DNA from: Hirudo medicinalis
Lineage: Eukaryota; Annelida; Clitellata; Hirudinida; Hirudinidae
Direction of reading: 5' to 3'
NCBI GenBank assembly: GCA_011800805.1
Contig: MPNW01000043.1
Coordinates: 332,038-355,885 of the forward strand
DNA: 23,848 nucleotides
Shown here: positions 1-9,249 of the stretch, piece by piece
How positions within the stretch are numbered: position 1 is the stretch's first letter
Layout of the letters: the number at the start of each line of letters is the position of its first letter
Made by a program: the position numbers and the translations under genes
The notes under the pieces: generated by a model
Databases searched by the model: none
Told to the model about the DNA's origin: nothing
Seen by the model: only the letters and a program-made list of their open reading frames with translations

Positions 1-1920
1 TGAAAACGGGAAATTTGGGGATGGTGCAGTGAATGAATTCGTGTAATATTTTGTGACAGAGGCATAAATCGTGGATGAGGCGTCGGTGTTCGAGTGTCTT
101 GAGTCCGAGTTTCTGAAGTCTGCTCCTTTAAGGTAGCAGGTTCTCAATCCTGGAATGGCCCTTGTGAAAAACCTTTGGACACGTTCGATCTTTGTTAAGA
201 GCTGCTTGTTATGGGGGCTCCAGACCGGGGAACAATATTCAAGGATTGGCCGAACATAAGTGCAATATGCTCTGGTCAATATTCTTTTGTCTCGTGATTG
301 AAAGCATTTGAAGACAAGGCGTAGTCTGATAAAGGCATTATGATTGATATTGTTGATATGGGCTTTGAAAGTAAGTTTAATATCAATGAGGACACCAAGG
401 TCACGTATATTGTCTGCGAAGGATATGGGTCGTGAGCGGATTGTGTATTTGTTGGGCGTGGTGCTATTCCCCGTTGTTTTGATGGAAGCTTGGAGGCATT
501 TGTCTGGGGCTAATTGTAATTGCCATTTTTCACTCCTTAACACCAACCTGTCAATAGTAGTTTGTACGGAAGGGTTGTGGAGAGATGATGATGTTGAGTA
601 GAGCTTGATGTCATCTGCGAATAGTTTTTATTTAAAAGATTTGTCTGTAAAATGTGTCCACAACATCATTTATGTAAATAAGGAAAAGCGTCGGGCCCAG
701 CACACGCTCTTGAGACACACTATTGGTCACATATCCATTGTTGGATAATTGGCCATTCACCTTCACGGCTTGAGTTCTATTCGATAGGAACTTCCTTATC
801 CATAAAAATAGGTCGTCCGAAATTCCGTAAGGCTGAAGTTTCGTCAGTAATTTTTGGTGAGACACTGGTCGAAGGCCTTTTTGAAATCAAAGTATATAAT
901 GTCGGTGCCTTGGTGGAGTTGGATTGCAGTTGACCAGTCATTGGTTCACTCAATTAGGTTTGCACATGATGACCTCATATTCAGAAAACCATGTTGATCA
1001 GGAGATATGAGGTTGTTTGCCTGAAGGTAATTTAGAATGTCTTTATTGATCACCTGTTCCATTGCAACAAGACAACAAGAAGATGTGAGTAATATTGGTC
1101 TGTAATTCCCTGGATCAGATGTGGAACATTTTTTGTGGATAGGAGTGATATAAGATGAGCTCCAATCGAGGGGTATCTCATGCACATTGAAAGAGAAGTT
1201 GAAAATATGTCAGAGTGGTAAGGAGAGTCCAGCAGCACAATTTTCTAAGGAAACTATTTGTAATACCATCAGGTCCAGATGAGAAAGAGGGTTTGAGATT
1301 TCGAAGTGTCTGATAAATGCGATCAGCAGTGAAAATGATTTTTTCAAGTTTTTTTTGCGAGGAGTGATGGTACAATTTGAGCCATCATCAGCTGCGAATA
1401 CACTACAGAAATAATTTTTGAAAATATTGGCTATCTCGGTTGGATTAAAAGTGAATGTACCATCTTGTGTTTTTATCTCCTGTATTAGGTTATGTGTTGA
1501 TAGCTTTCTGTTGACAAATCGATAGAAACGACCAGTATTTCTAGCTGATCATAAGTGGGCTCTTCTGTGACTTATTGTAGTCTTCTAGAAAATTTTCTGT
1601 AGATATTTTTGTCTTCAATCCTCCTACTTGAATGCCATTTATGGAAGGCATGAAGTTTCAGTTTATGAGCTTTTATTATGAATTTAGGGTAAGATGGCTT
1701 TTTTACTTTTGTGGTTTTGATAAGTTGACCTTGTCCTGAAGCAACATTCTGAATAGCAATTGCCACAATGTTGAGAAACAGTTTCCAGCAGTCATCAACT
1801 GAGAAGCAATACTGAAACAAGTTACTCCATCTGATTTCACGAAAATAATTATTGAGATTTCTACAGCATGATTTGGTTATGTGTTGATAGTTTTGGCAAT
1901 GGAGCATAGTTGATTGTCTG
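1..1920 (-). mobile_element. Degenerate non-LTR retrotransposon (LINE, jockey/CR1-like), reverse transcriptase relic
   Basis: The minus strand encodes, in several frames, the conserved order of a LINE pol protein. About 1570-1907 is the linker upstream of RT. About 946-1185 has an IPLDW / PIHKK / NYRPI / QHGF series. About 632-865 has LQPYGI, WIRKFLSNR, VKVNGQ and VLGPTLFLIYIND. Positions 610-621 encode the catalytic FADD box in another frame. About 1-340 encodes the C-terminal RT region with ILTRAYCTYVRPI and EYCSPVWSPH. Frameshifts separate these blocks, for example between the FLIYIND and FADD boxes, and the SGVPQGS turn reads SQER, so the copy is dead. No endonuclease domain is visible upstream, so it looks 5'-truncated as most LINE copies are; the 3' end lies left of the window. 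It would sit in or before the first intron of receptor gene 1. The clade is inferred only from motif style. Confidence 0.85.
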
Positions 1921-2229
1921 GGAAGGTTTGGTTTGAAAAACTATTGTGTTGTGTTTAAAATACGAACTAAACCAGTTGCTAATTTGGTAATAAGATTTTA
2001 CTATTCATAGTTATTTCAACAAAAGTTTATTGTTACCTGTCATAATAATTATGAAGACGAAGGAACTTAATTTACATACAAGCTGACCACACTAATATTC
2101 TGGAGCCATAAAACCGATTTAATATCCCTAGATTCGAATTAAATAGTCGGAATAAAATTTAAAAAATATTACGAAAATTCTAAACAAAGAAAATTAACAT
2201 CGACATAAGATCGCAACATGTACATGCAT

Positions 2230-2277
2230 ACGGGCCGTATAAAATACTCTGACGGGCCGTAGTTTGCCCACCCCCTG
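2230..2277 (-). mobile_element. hAT transposon terminus (remnant)
   Basis: Read on the minus strand from 2277 the sequence starts CAGGGGGTGGGCAAACTACG, the form typical of hAT-superfamily ends. The motif ACGGGCCGTA occurs twice, at 2230-2239 and 2252-2261, like hAT subterminal repeats. The eight bases after the end are TACTAAAC (2278-2285). AACTAAAC lies at 1965-1972, immediately before CAG at 1973, so a short deletion derivative of about 305 bp (1973-2277) flanked by a 7/8 target duplication is possible. The left end beyond CAG does not match well, so only the right end is called. Confidence 0.45.
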
Positions 2278-2504
2278 TACTAAACCATTAAAACTTTCAA
2301 CAAGGCCCCTCTTACAGATTTGAAACAATTGTTTTAAACCCAGAACACAAACAAATTTCAACGTTCATAAATTCTTTATAAAATCATTTTACTATTTTTA
2401 CATGATAAAATATCTGGAATTAAAATTCATTAATGAACTTAACTTTCTTCAAAACTTAAATCTAATATTTTGTATATTTTTTAAATAAAAGCTTCTCATT
2501 GCAG

Positions 2505-5500
2505 ATCGGTGAACGACCTCATCGAAAGTATGCTCGACAGTTCGGTATACAAAAGTAGAGTGAGACCGTTTGCCGACGAAGGTTTGGCTATTGTGAATTA
2601 TTCTAATACGTGAACAAAATTTGGCAACAAATTGCTTAATGAAGATCAACAAATAATAGAGACTAACATTAATTGAATTTATTAACACAAGATTTAAGCA
2701 ACATCAAGGTTGCTAGTTTATCAAAGTATTCAAAATTTAGGGTGCATTTAATCATGAGTCTTAAGGCTGTAAAGATTTTAATTTTATTGGTTAAATTAGA
2801 CAAATGAAGCGATTGTCACTAGAGTAACTGAAACCATTTATCCACAAGATAAATAATGTATTGCTATATACCTTACGGTGGCCCATCATCGCATGCAAAA
2901 AAAATTAAAATTTTATTGATTATAAGCTAGTATAAATAGTATCTAGATAATAATAACATTAATGAATTTATATCCAAATTGGAGATGATTTAGAGGTTGC
3001 ACAAGGTTGTTGAAGTTTCAAGGTGTTTCAGGTTCAAGACTTTATTATGCTTCACGTTAACTTGAACTTGTAAATATATTTATTAGTCCACATTGTTACA
3101 TAGCATGCCGAGACTACTTGTTTGTGTTTATATCATCACCTCTCTCAAAATATCAAGGGTTTATAAGCTTTGAACAACAGCAAGTAATACATGCTATCTC
3201 AAGGGAGCATGTGCTTTGATTGAAAGGGATCTTGGGCAAAATCTTCTTCATTTGCATGTTTTCATCAAGTGATTTTTGGAGAAAATTTTTACTGCTCTAA
3301 AAATTACATCCGCCACATCTGGACCTGAAATAACAATCTTTAAATGTTTCAGAGAACAGTGGTCTCAGATTGACTATAGTTCATGTTGTACAGCTTCTGA
3401 TATGAGAGAAATTGACTCCTTTAAAGAGCATATTGTAGTTTGCAATGCAGAATCTGCCAATTTGTCAACCACGAGATGATTATAGAGAGTTCCTGGAATT
3501 TTCCACCATATTTCTTGGGGGACTCCATCTCTCAGAGTTCACTTTCAAGCTCCTAATGCATTACGTCACGCTCATTGGATGGCACACATTTTCTACTGTT
3601 ACAAAATGTAGATGTTCAGGAAACAATTTAAGTTAAAGCCATATAAAAAAAAAACGGAACAAAGTTGACCCACAACAAAAGATGCAAATGATGAACATGT
3701 GATAACCTGAAGGATCCATCCTGTAGATTCAGTAAATGCAGATAAACAACTAAGCTATTTTGTTACATCTAATACAAAAACATTCTTTTCCATTCTTGAT
3801 TTGCCGTAATATCAATCTTGAAAATGCCTCCGGAAACATGGAATGACAATGAAGATTTCAAAGTAGCAGAAAAAAATTGTTCGGTCATTCATAGTTGTGA
3901 ATGACTCAACAGAAAGGGGTCTGAAATTAAATTAAAGACTTCAATGCAATTCTGAGCAGAAATGAAGACCAGAATCAGTTTATACTCCTACTTGTAGAAG
4001 AACATCAAAAAATGTTTTGTGATTAAAAAAAAAAGTTCTGTAATTAGTGGACTCTGTTTTGCACCAGAAAGTCATCAGCAGGACAATTCCTGGAAACTAC
4101 AATATCACAAGTTAACAGTGAATGGTTGTAGTTATTATTACATACTGGTCAATCCGTTGTGATTTCTGTTAAAATTACTTCGAATAATTGTGTACCTAAA
4201 TGATACATCTAATTTAAAAATTAGATGCTTTGTGCAACCTGTAAATATTGTTTGTTTTTGTCGATTTCTTACATAACTACTAAATCTAGTGGTAGAACAA
4301 AATGCTGGGTTTTATTTGAGTGAAAATAAAAAACCATTTTTTAGGCCACTGTAGTGTACCTCTTTTACATTTTTTAAATAGTGTAATTTTTTGAATTTCA
4401 TAGTGATTCATTGAAAATTACTTACATTCAAATTGGAAGCCATCAATTAGTGAATAATTAAGGTTGCAATGAGGTAGATTTAATGATCCCTCAATTTGAT
4501 CATGGTTATTCAGCATTGTAAAGTATTTCATTTAAAATATATTGACTTCATCTTTCAGGAAAACCACTCACAATTTACATTGGCGTCAACATAAACGAGA
4601 TCAGCTCAATTAATGAGGTTGACATGGTGAGGAATAATAATTTTAGTGGCTTCCATAATTATTGTGGATACAATTAACCAGCTTACAATTAATCACAACG
4701 CTTTTCTATTAGTTGCTATTATTTCATCATTAAGGAATATTCCATGACTTGCTACTTACGGCAGACTTGGACCGACGAAAGACTAACATATACTGGTTAT
4801 AACAAAAGGTACTTCGTGATTCATATCGTAATCGATTTATTTTGAATGCTCAAACCATTTCAATGTCAACAGCATTATCTTGAATCACAATTACTTCGAT
4901 CAAATTTGGTCATCGGATTTGTTCATGGAAAATTCAAAATCGGCAGTTTTACATCTAGTTACCGTGCCAAACAGGCACATAAGAATTTTCCCAGAAGGAC
5001 GTGTTTTTTATAGTCAACGTGTTTCTGCAAAGCTCATTTGTAATATGATCCTGGATAGATATCCCATGGACAACCAAACATGTTTTTTCGACCTTTCCAG
5101 TTGTTAGCATAAATTATGTTCTGGAGCACAAATATCAAAATTTCACCAACATCTGATTAACATAATTTCAGTCGCTTACACAGTTCAAGATATGATATTT
5201 CATTGGGATGTCACCAAAGATCCTCTAGAACTGGGAAAGGGATTCACATTACCAGAATACGAAATTACAGGAACATCTTATGGAAGTTGCGTTTCAGAAT
5301 ACAACACAGGTGAATGAAGCACATGAACAGTTTTGATTTTTCTATTACATAAAATTCTAAATGATAGCAAATTAACATCGTATTAACATGGTCAGGTTCT
5401 TTTCCATGCGTGAGAGGATATTTCTACTTGAAGCGTCGTCTCAAAGCATACATACTTGGAACATATTTGCCAAGTCTTCTCGTTGTTCTGTTATCATGGT

Positions 5501-6229
5501 TGTCATTTTGGATTGATCCTGAATCCACTCCTTCCAGAACTTCTCTCAGCATCCTAACAATTCTCACCATCACCACTCAAAGTTCAACTTTGGCAAAAAG
5601 CTCCCCAGCAGGATCATTTACAAAAGCGAGTGACTTTTGGATGGCAACATGCCTCGTGTTTGTTTTTGCAGCTTTCATTGAGTTCAGCATTGTTAATACT
5701 TTGTCAAGGAAACACAAGAAGAACCAGGTGCAGTTTGAGACAACTATTAAATTACTGTTTGTATAAATTAACATAATTCTATGCATGTTATATTTCAAAA
5801 AGTGATTTTTTTTCAATGCATTTGATGTGACACTTTATGCCAATGCTCTCCGGTTAAAGGTTTGGTCGTTTGGGCAATAGTACTTTTTATTAATATTTAA
5901 CAATTAATTTTTATTAATAATTAATCAAAATTTAAATACTTGTTAATTTATTCACAAATTTGATGATTTCAACAATGTTTGAAACTTGTAACTTAAATAT
6001 TACTTTTATTTTGCACAATAACCAGTCCAAGGTCAAAGATGTATCAACGGAAAGCATTAATGTTTCTAATCAGAAAAAAGAAAAGCATCTGTTAAAGGCT
6101 TTGAGTATATTCTTAAAGGAGAAATTTTCTTCTGATCCAGCAATGTCGGTTGAGGTCGCCTCAAGATTTCTGTTTCCTATTTTTTTTATTATTTTTAATA
6201 TTATTTATTGGTCCTACTATTTGTCTTAG
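2505..6229 (+). CDS. Cys-loop ligand-gated ion channel subunit, gene 1 (glycine receptor/chloride-channel type), 5' exon missing
   Basis: Seven exons are visible: 2505-2581, 4559-4626, 4735-4808, 4873-5102, 5172-5309, 5396-5727 and 6026-6229 (stop TAG 6227-6229). All have AG acceptors and GT donors, and they splice into one open frame of about 373 residues. In order they give the N-terminal SRVRPFADEG region, a beta strand ending EVDM, loop D (YLRQTWTDERL), the 13-residue Cys-loop (C...YPMDNQTC, with an NQT sequon), SFAYT (loop B), a second cysteine pair around loop C (SC...YNTG.FPC), M1, M2 (PSR before the pore), M3, a loop of only about 50 residues, and M4. These are hallmarks of the anion-selective branch. 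The signal-peptide exon seen in genes 2 and 3 is absent here and should lie upstream, perhaps beyond the LINE at 1-1920. The ligand is not predictable. Exact splice sites are inferred by homology between the paralogues. Confidence 0.88.
3200..4060 (+). pseudogene. Fossil of an arthropod repeat-associated protein gene (transposon-like), copy A
   Basis: Inside intron 2 of gene 1 (2582-4558) the plus strand carries broken coding blocks in shifting frames. These are DDYREFLEFSTIFLGG (about 3472-3520), a HAHWMAHIFYCYK / MFRKQFKL block (about 3565-3635), PPETWNDNEDFKVAEK (about 3823-3870), VVNDSTERGLK (about 3890-3922) and FNAILSRNED..QFILLLVEEHQK (about 3940-4010). The order and the motifs ERG, LxKNE-like and QFILxxVEEH match a protein family that I recall as uncharacterised, repeated proteins in arthropod genomes. 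I cannot name its superfamily. Stops and frameshifts show it is dead. A second copy lies at 9250-10210. Confidence 0.55.
4061..4558. other. Remainder of gene 1 intron 2, no feature seen
   Basis: AT-rich sequence between the repeat-protein fossil and exon 3 of gene 1. I see only short A and T runs and the pyrimidine-rich acceptor tract (tctttcag) at its right edge. Confidence 0.5.
4873..5102 (+). CDS. Gene 1 exon: extracellular domain with Cys-loop
   Basis: This 230-nt exon starts by completing a Ser codon (AG from the previous exon plus C). It encodes FDQIWSSDLF (loop A region), the VPNRHIRIFPEGRVFYSQR segment (loop E side) and the disulphide loop in which two Cys are separated by 13 residues including YPMDNQT. 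The signature length and the F/YPMD core define the Cys-loop family. The exon ends with one base of the Phe codon of SFAYT at a gttagc donor. Gene 2 has an exon of identical length. Confidence 0.88.
5396..5727 (+). CDS. Gene 1 exon: M1, M2 pore and M3
   Basis: This 332-nt exon begins with the second Cys of loop C, then charged KRRLKA, M1 (starting YILGTYLPSLLVV), the M1-M2 turn, and M2 beginning at the R of PSR with T-S-L-S-I-L-T-I-L at positions 1' to 9'. The M2-M3 linker SSPAGSFTKASD follows, then M3 (WMATCLVFVFAAFIEFSIVN). Leu at 9' (the gate) is conserved. Pro at -2' with no inserted Glu predicts anion selectivity. The donor is gtgcag at 5728 in phase 0. Confidence 0.88.
6026..6229 (+). 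CDS. Gene 1 last exon: M3-M4 loop and M4
   Basis: This exon encodes 67 residues and a stop. A short Lys/Ser-rich intracellular segment is followed by the conserved SSDPAMSVEVASR and M4 (FLFPIFFIIFNIIYWSYYL), ending two residues later as usual for the family. The gene 2 counterpart also has exactly 67 residues. The acceptor is ataaccag, phase 0. Confidence 0.87.
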   Translation, partial: SKVKDVSTESINVSNQKKEKHLLKALSIFLKEKFSSDPAMSVEVASRFLFPIFFIIFNIIYWSYYLS

Positions 6230-6386
6230 TTATGAAACGAAATTTTATAAATTTACAGAGCTTCATCAGACAGACTTAAAACTTATTGCACTACAAATGC
6301 AGTTGATGTACTTATTTATTGTATAATATGTAAATTATTGCAATGCAAAATGTTTTGGTCATTTTTCATTATTTAAAAATAATACA

Positions 6387-6392
6387 AATAAA
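6387..6392 (+). promoter_or_regulatory. Probable polyadenylation signal of gene 1
   Basis: AATAAA lies about 160 bases after the gene 1 stop codon and about 310 bases before the gene 2 TATA box. It is the first canonical hexamer in this interval. AT-rich DNA gives chance matches, so this is moderate support. Confidence 0.45.
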
Positions 6393-6699
6393 AACAGAAA
6401 TTATGTATTCAAAAATATAAATATTTAATGGTTCTGATTTATTAGCACTTCGATATCTACAAGACTGAAAACAACAAGGATTGTTTTAATGATTCATATC
6501 AAATCAAATTATCAGATATAGACATCGTTAAGTGGTCTTATCTATTAGCCGAACTGCAATTACTTACAATTATCTGAAGGACTATCTGAGGGTGATGCTA
6601 TTTTAGCAAATTATTCCACTCGATAATTTAGGGAAAACATGGAATTAGTGTTAGAATGCACTCCTACATGTCGATCATTTTGCTTTGGTTGTTCATTTC

Positions 6700-6750
6700 T
6701 ATAAAGGCTTCTTCCACAATCCTCTTTTCTCGCATTGACTGTTGAAGCGT
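6700..6750 (+). promoter_or_regulatory. Putative core promoter of gene 2
   Basis: TATAAAG at 6700-6706 is followed 34 bases downstream by GTTGAAGCGTC (6741-6751). The gene 3 promoter has TATAAAG followed by GTTGAAGTGTC at a spacing of 31, so the two upstream regions are homologous. The likely start is near the CA at 6733-6734, a weak initiator. No downstream promoter element is seen at the expected place. The leader would be about 235 bases to the ATG at 6971. Confidence 0.5.
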
Positions 6751-6941
6751 CGATGTATTCAAATATAAACTTTAGAATTCAAATAGTAACTAGTAAATAG
6801 TAAATAAATAATAAAATAGTAATTTTATTATTGTTACATAATAAAAAAAAGTATTTTTTAGAATTCAAATAATAACAATAAAAAAAAAAAAAGTATTAAG
6901 TATTATAACAGCAACAGGGGACATTTAGACAACTGTTTGCG

Positions 6942-7005
6942 ATGCCTACATCTTTCAGGTTTTTTGCTTTCATGCTGCTTCAACTAAGCATTGGGAAGAA
7001 GATTT
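6942..7005 (+). pseudogene. Gene 2 exon 1 (signal peptide), frame broken
   Basis: The exon aligns with gene 3 exon 1 (RFLAFVLLQLSIGG). Here an ATG at 6942 opens MPTSFRF, but a run of five T (6960-6964) is one base short, so this frame leaves the paralogous reading. The in-frame ATG at 6971 gives only MLLQLSIGKKI before the gtaaga donor at 7006, probably too short for a working signal peptide. The exon ends in phase 2, as in gene 3. A homopolymer sequencing error is a simple alternative to true decay. Confidence 0.65.
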
Positions 7006-7815
7006 TGTAAGAATTTTAAATTGTTTTTAATTTTTCAATCGATATATTAAAAAAAAAAAAAAAATCGACATAGCATCTTTTTTCTTTAAAAACTTTTTAT
7101 TTTAAATATACCATTTACGTATTTAAAAAATTTAAATACATTTAGATTTTAAATGTATTATTTGAACAAATAATTGGTTAGCGAAAATTATTTCACTTCG
7201 GTCCAATAATCTTCGTCAAATCTTTTGAAACAAATGATGTCTAACGACATTTATTAATTATTTTACAATGACATCACAAAAAGCAGTCAGGGATGGCAGT
7301 TGAAAGCTTCAACTTTTTTAGGCAACGAAGTCTAGATTGTGTTCTCACCAATAGCTCAAGTATTCTTCGAGTTTATTTTCTCCCTAAAATGGTCTTGGTG
7401 TCTGAGCATCTCAAAAATTTACTGCTTATCATCAGTCTTCTCCATCAGAAAAATCGCGTTAATTTTGATCAAATCTGTTTTGGCTTCTAACAGACATGCG
7501 TGAACTTCAGAGGCGCAAGTACTTACGGTTCAAGTTTTGAACCTTTTTTCAAATATATACAGGTACTTGGAAATCCAAGAGGGCCAAATACTGACGGCTT
7601 AGGTACGAGCAAGAGTGCAAGTACACGAAATATGTATCCGATTACAATTACACAATTAAAAAAATCTCGAGACAACTATTAGTTACAAGACAGCTATCTA
7701 GCATTTACTTTCAAGAATTTGGTTGACATGTGAAATACCATTTTTAATTACGCCTGAAGGAGGGGGAAAATATTACAAAGTCAAAAATGCTAAAGTACAA
7801 AAAAATAATCATCAG
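7006..7815. other. Gene 2 intron 1, no further feature seen
   Basis: AT-rich intron with long A runs (around 7051-7066). Short open frames at 7293-7490 and 7500-7682 have no recognisable motif and look like chance. The acceptor is atcatcag before exon 2, with little pyrimidine tract; gene 3 exon 2 has a nearly identical acceptor. Confidence 0.5.
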
Positions 7816-8141
7816 GGCAGTGTCTGATCTCGTTGAAAACGTACTCAACAATTCCAGGTATAAGAGCCGGATGAGGCCCCTGCTGGACGAAGGTGTGTTG
7901 ATTTTAATATCATCATATAACATAATTAATTGAATTATTAATTATGAATTATTCTTTCAACAAATAATGCCAAATAATGTAAGTGGTTATAAAAAACAAA
8001 AATCAATAATAAGTACAACATGTAATCATATTTAACATTTTTATTCCAGAGAAGCCATTGGAGATTTTCGTCAGCATCAATGTCAATAAAATCACTTCCA
8101 TCAGCGAAGCGGAAATGGTACAGAATAATTCTCCGAAGTAG

Positions 8142-8464
8142 TATAATATAATATAATATAATATAATATAATATAATATAATATAATATAATATAATATA
8201 ATATAATATAATATAATATAATATAATATAATATAATATAATATAATATAATATAATATAATATAATATAATATAATATAATATAATGCAATGCAATGCA
8301 ATGCAATGCAATGCAATACAATGCAATGTAATGTAATGCAATGTAATGTAATGTAATGTAATGCAATGCAATGCAATGTAATGTAATGTAATGTAATGTA
8401 ATGTAATGTAATGTAACGTAACATAACGTAACATAACATAATATAATATAATATAATAAAATAT
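8142..8464. repeat. Compound pentanucleotide microsatellite (YRYAA)n
   Basis: The array begins 25 bases after the gene 2 exon 3 donor. It starts with about 29 perfect TATAA units (8142-8286), followed by TGCAA, then TGTAA mixed with TGCAA, then CGTAA/CATAA, and back to TATAA. All variants keep AA and differ only by transitions at the first three positions. It creates long spurious minus-strand open frames with a five-residue period. Confidence 0.92.
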
Positions 8465-8470
8465 ATATAC

Positions 8471-8640
8471 GGCGTGCAGGTTGGCCGAATGGGTTGCGTT
8501 CCTGCATACGGCGGTAATGGCAACAGTCGTAATGTGTAGTGTTTGAAACCCAGCCTGCACTGCCGCAAGCGCTCTTGGGAAGGAGCCTCTGACGCTATGC
8601 ATATGGCGCTATATAAATGAAATACATTTACATTTACATA
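8471..8640 (+). mobile_element. tRNA-derived SINE, copy 1
   Basis: A pol III A-box match, TGGCCGAATGGG, lies at 8482-8493 and a B-box match, TGTTTGAAACCC, at 8540-8551, a tRNA-like spacing. A body with CTGCCGCAAGCGCTCTTGGGA and TGGCGCTATATAAATGAAAT follows, ending in a short (ACATTT) tail. A second copy of the same body lies in reverse at 18385-18602, which shows it is a dispersed element. The insertion directly abuts the pentamer array in gene 2 intron 3. Confidence 0.75.
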
Positions 8641-8659
8641 ACATAATAGTACTCTGAAG

Positions 8660-9240
8660 AATTATTGCTTCAGCACGAGAGTAGTTAATCTGTGGAACAA
8701 GCTTCATGAGGAGAAAATATATTCAGATTCAGTGGAACTATTTAAAATAGGACTGTCGAAATATGGATATTGAATTAAATAGGAGTGGTTATCATGCAGA
8801 CATTGGTCTGCTTAAACCACTATAAATTAATGTAATGTTATGTTATGTTAGAATATATTTTATTTTTATTATGTAAGCATTAGATTGGTCCTTATATGGG
8901 GTGAAATTCTAATTTCAAAGGAATATTGACGAGCGCCCCTACATTGTTCCATTTAATGTAAAAACACTCCAGATTTTAAAAAATATTTTCAATAATATTT
9001 ATGGTGTGCTCAACTTGCATAACTATTTAATAACATACAGCCTTATGATAATGTTATATGCTATAGTATATAATATAATGAATAATATGGATAATAACTG
9101 CAATAATTGCAGTTCATAAGTAAAGAAATTAAGAATAAAAACAAATTTTGTTTTATTCCAAATGCAAATTTGACATGCTTTAAATGCACTGATTTTGACT
9201 TTTTAATGCACTGATGAAGAGTTGAAGCTGATGGTGATTG
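8660..9240. other. Intron 3 of gene 2, no feature seen
   Basis: AT-rich sequence between the SINE and the repeat-protein fossil. The only structure I see is a few TATGT units near 8830-8851. Confidence 0.45.
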
Positions 9241-9249
9241 ATGTTTCAT

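Noticed and set aside
344..601. Plus-strand frame of 85 codons
   Set aside because: Antisense shadow of the LINE reverse transcriptase, which has clear motifs on the minus strand.
2449..2688. Minus-strand frame of 79 codons
   Set aside because: It lies antisense over gene 1 exon 2505-2581, which aligns with exons in genes 2 and 3.
5577..5816. Minus-strand frame of 79 codons
   Set aside because: Antisense of the gene 1 M2-M3 exon and its donor.
7938..8602. Three overlapping minus-strand frames of 155-199 codons rich in Tyr, Ile and Leu
   Set aside because: They are produced by the pentamer microsatellite and the SINE; a 5-bp unit read in any stop-free frame gives a 5-residue repeat.
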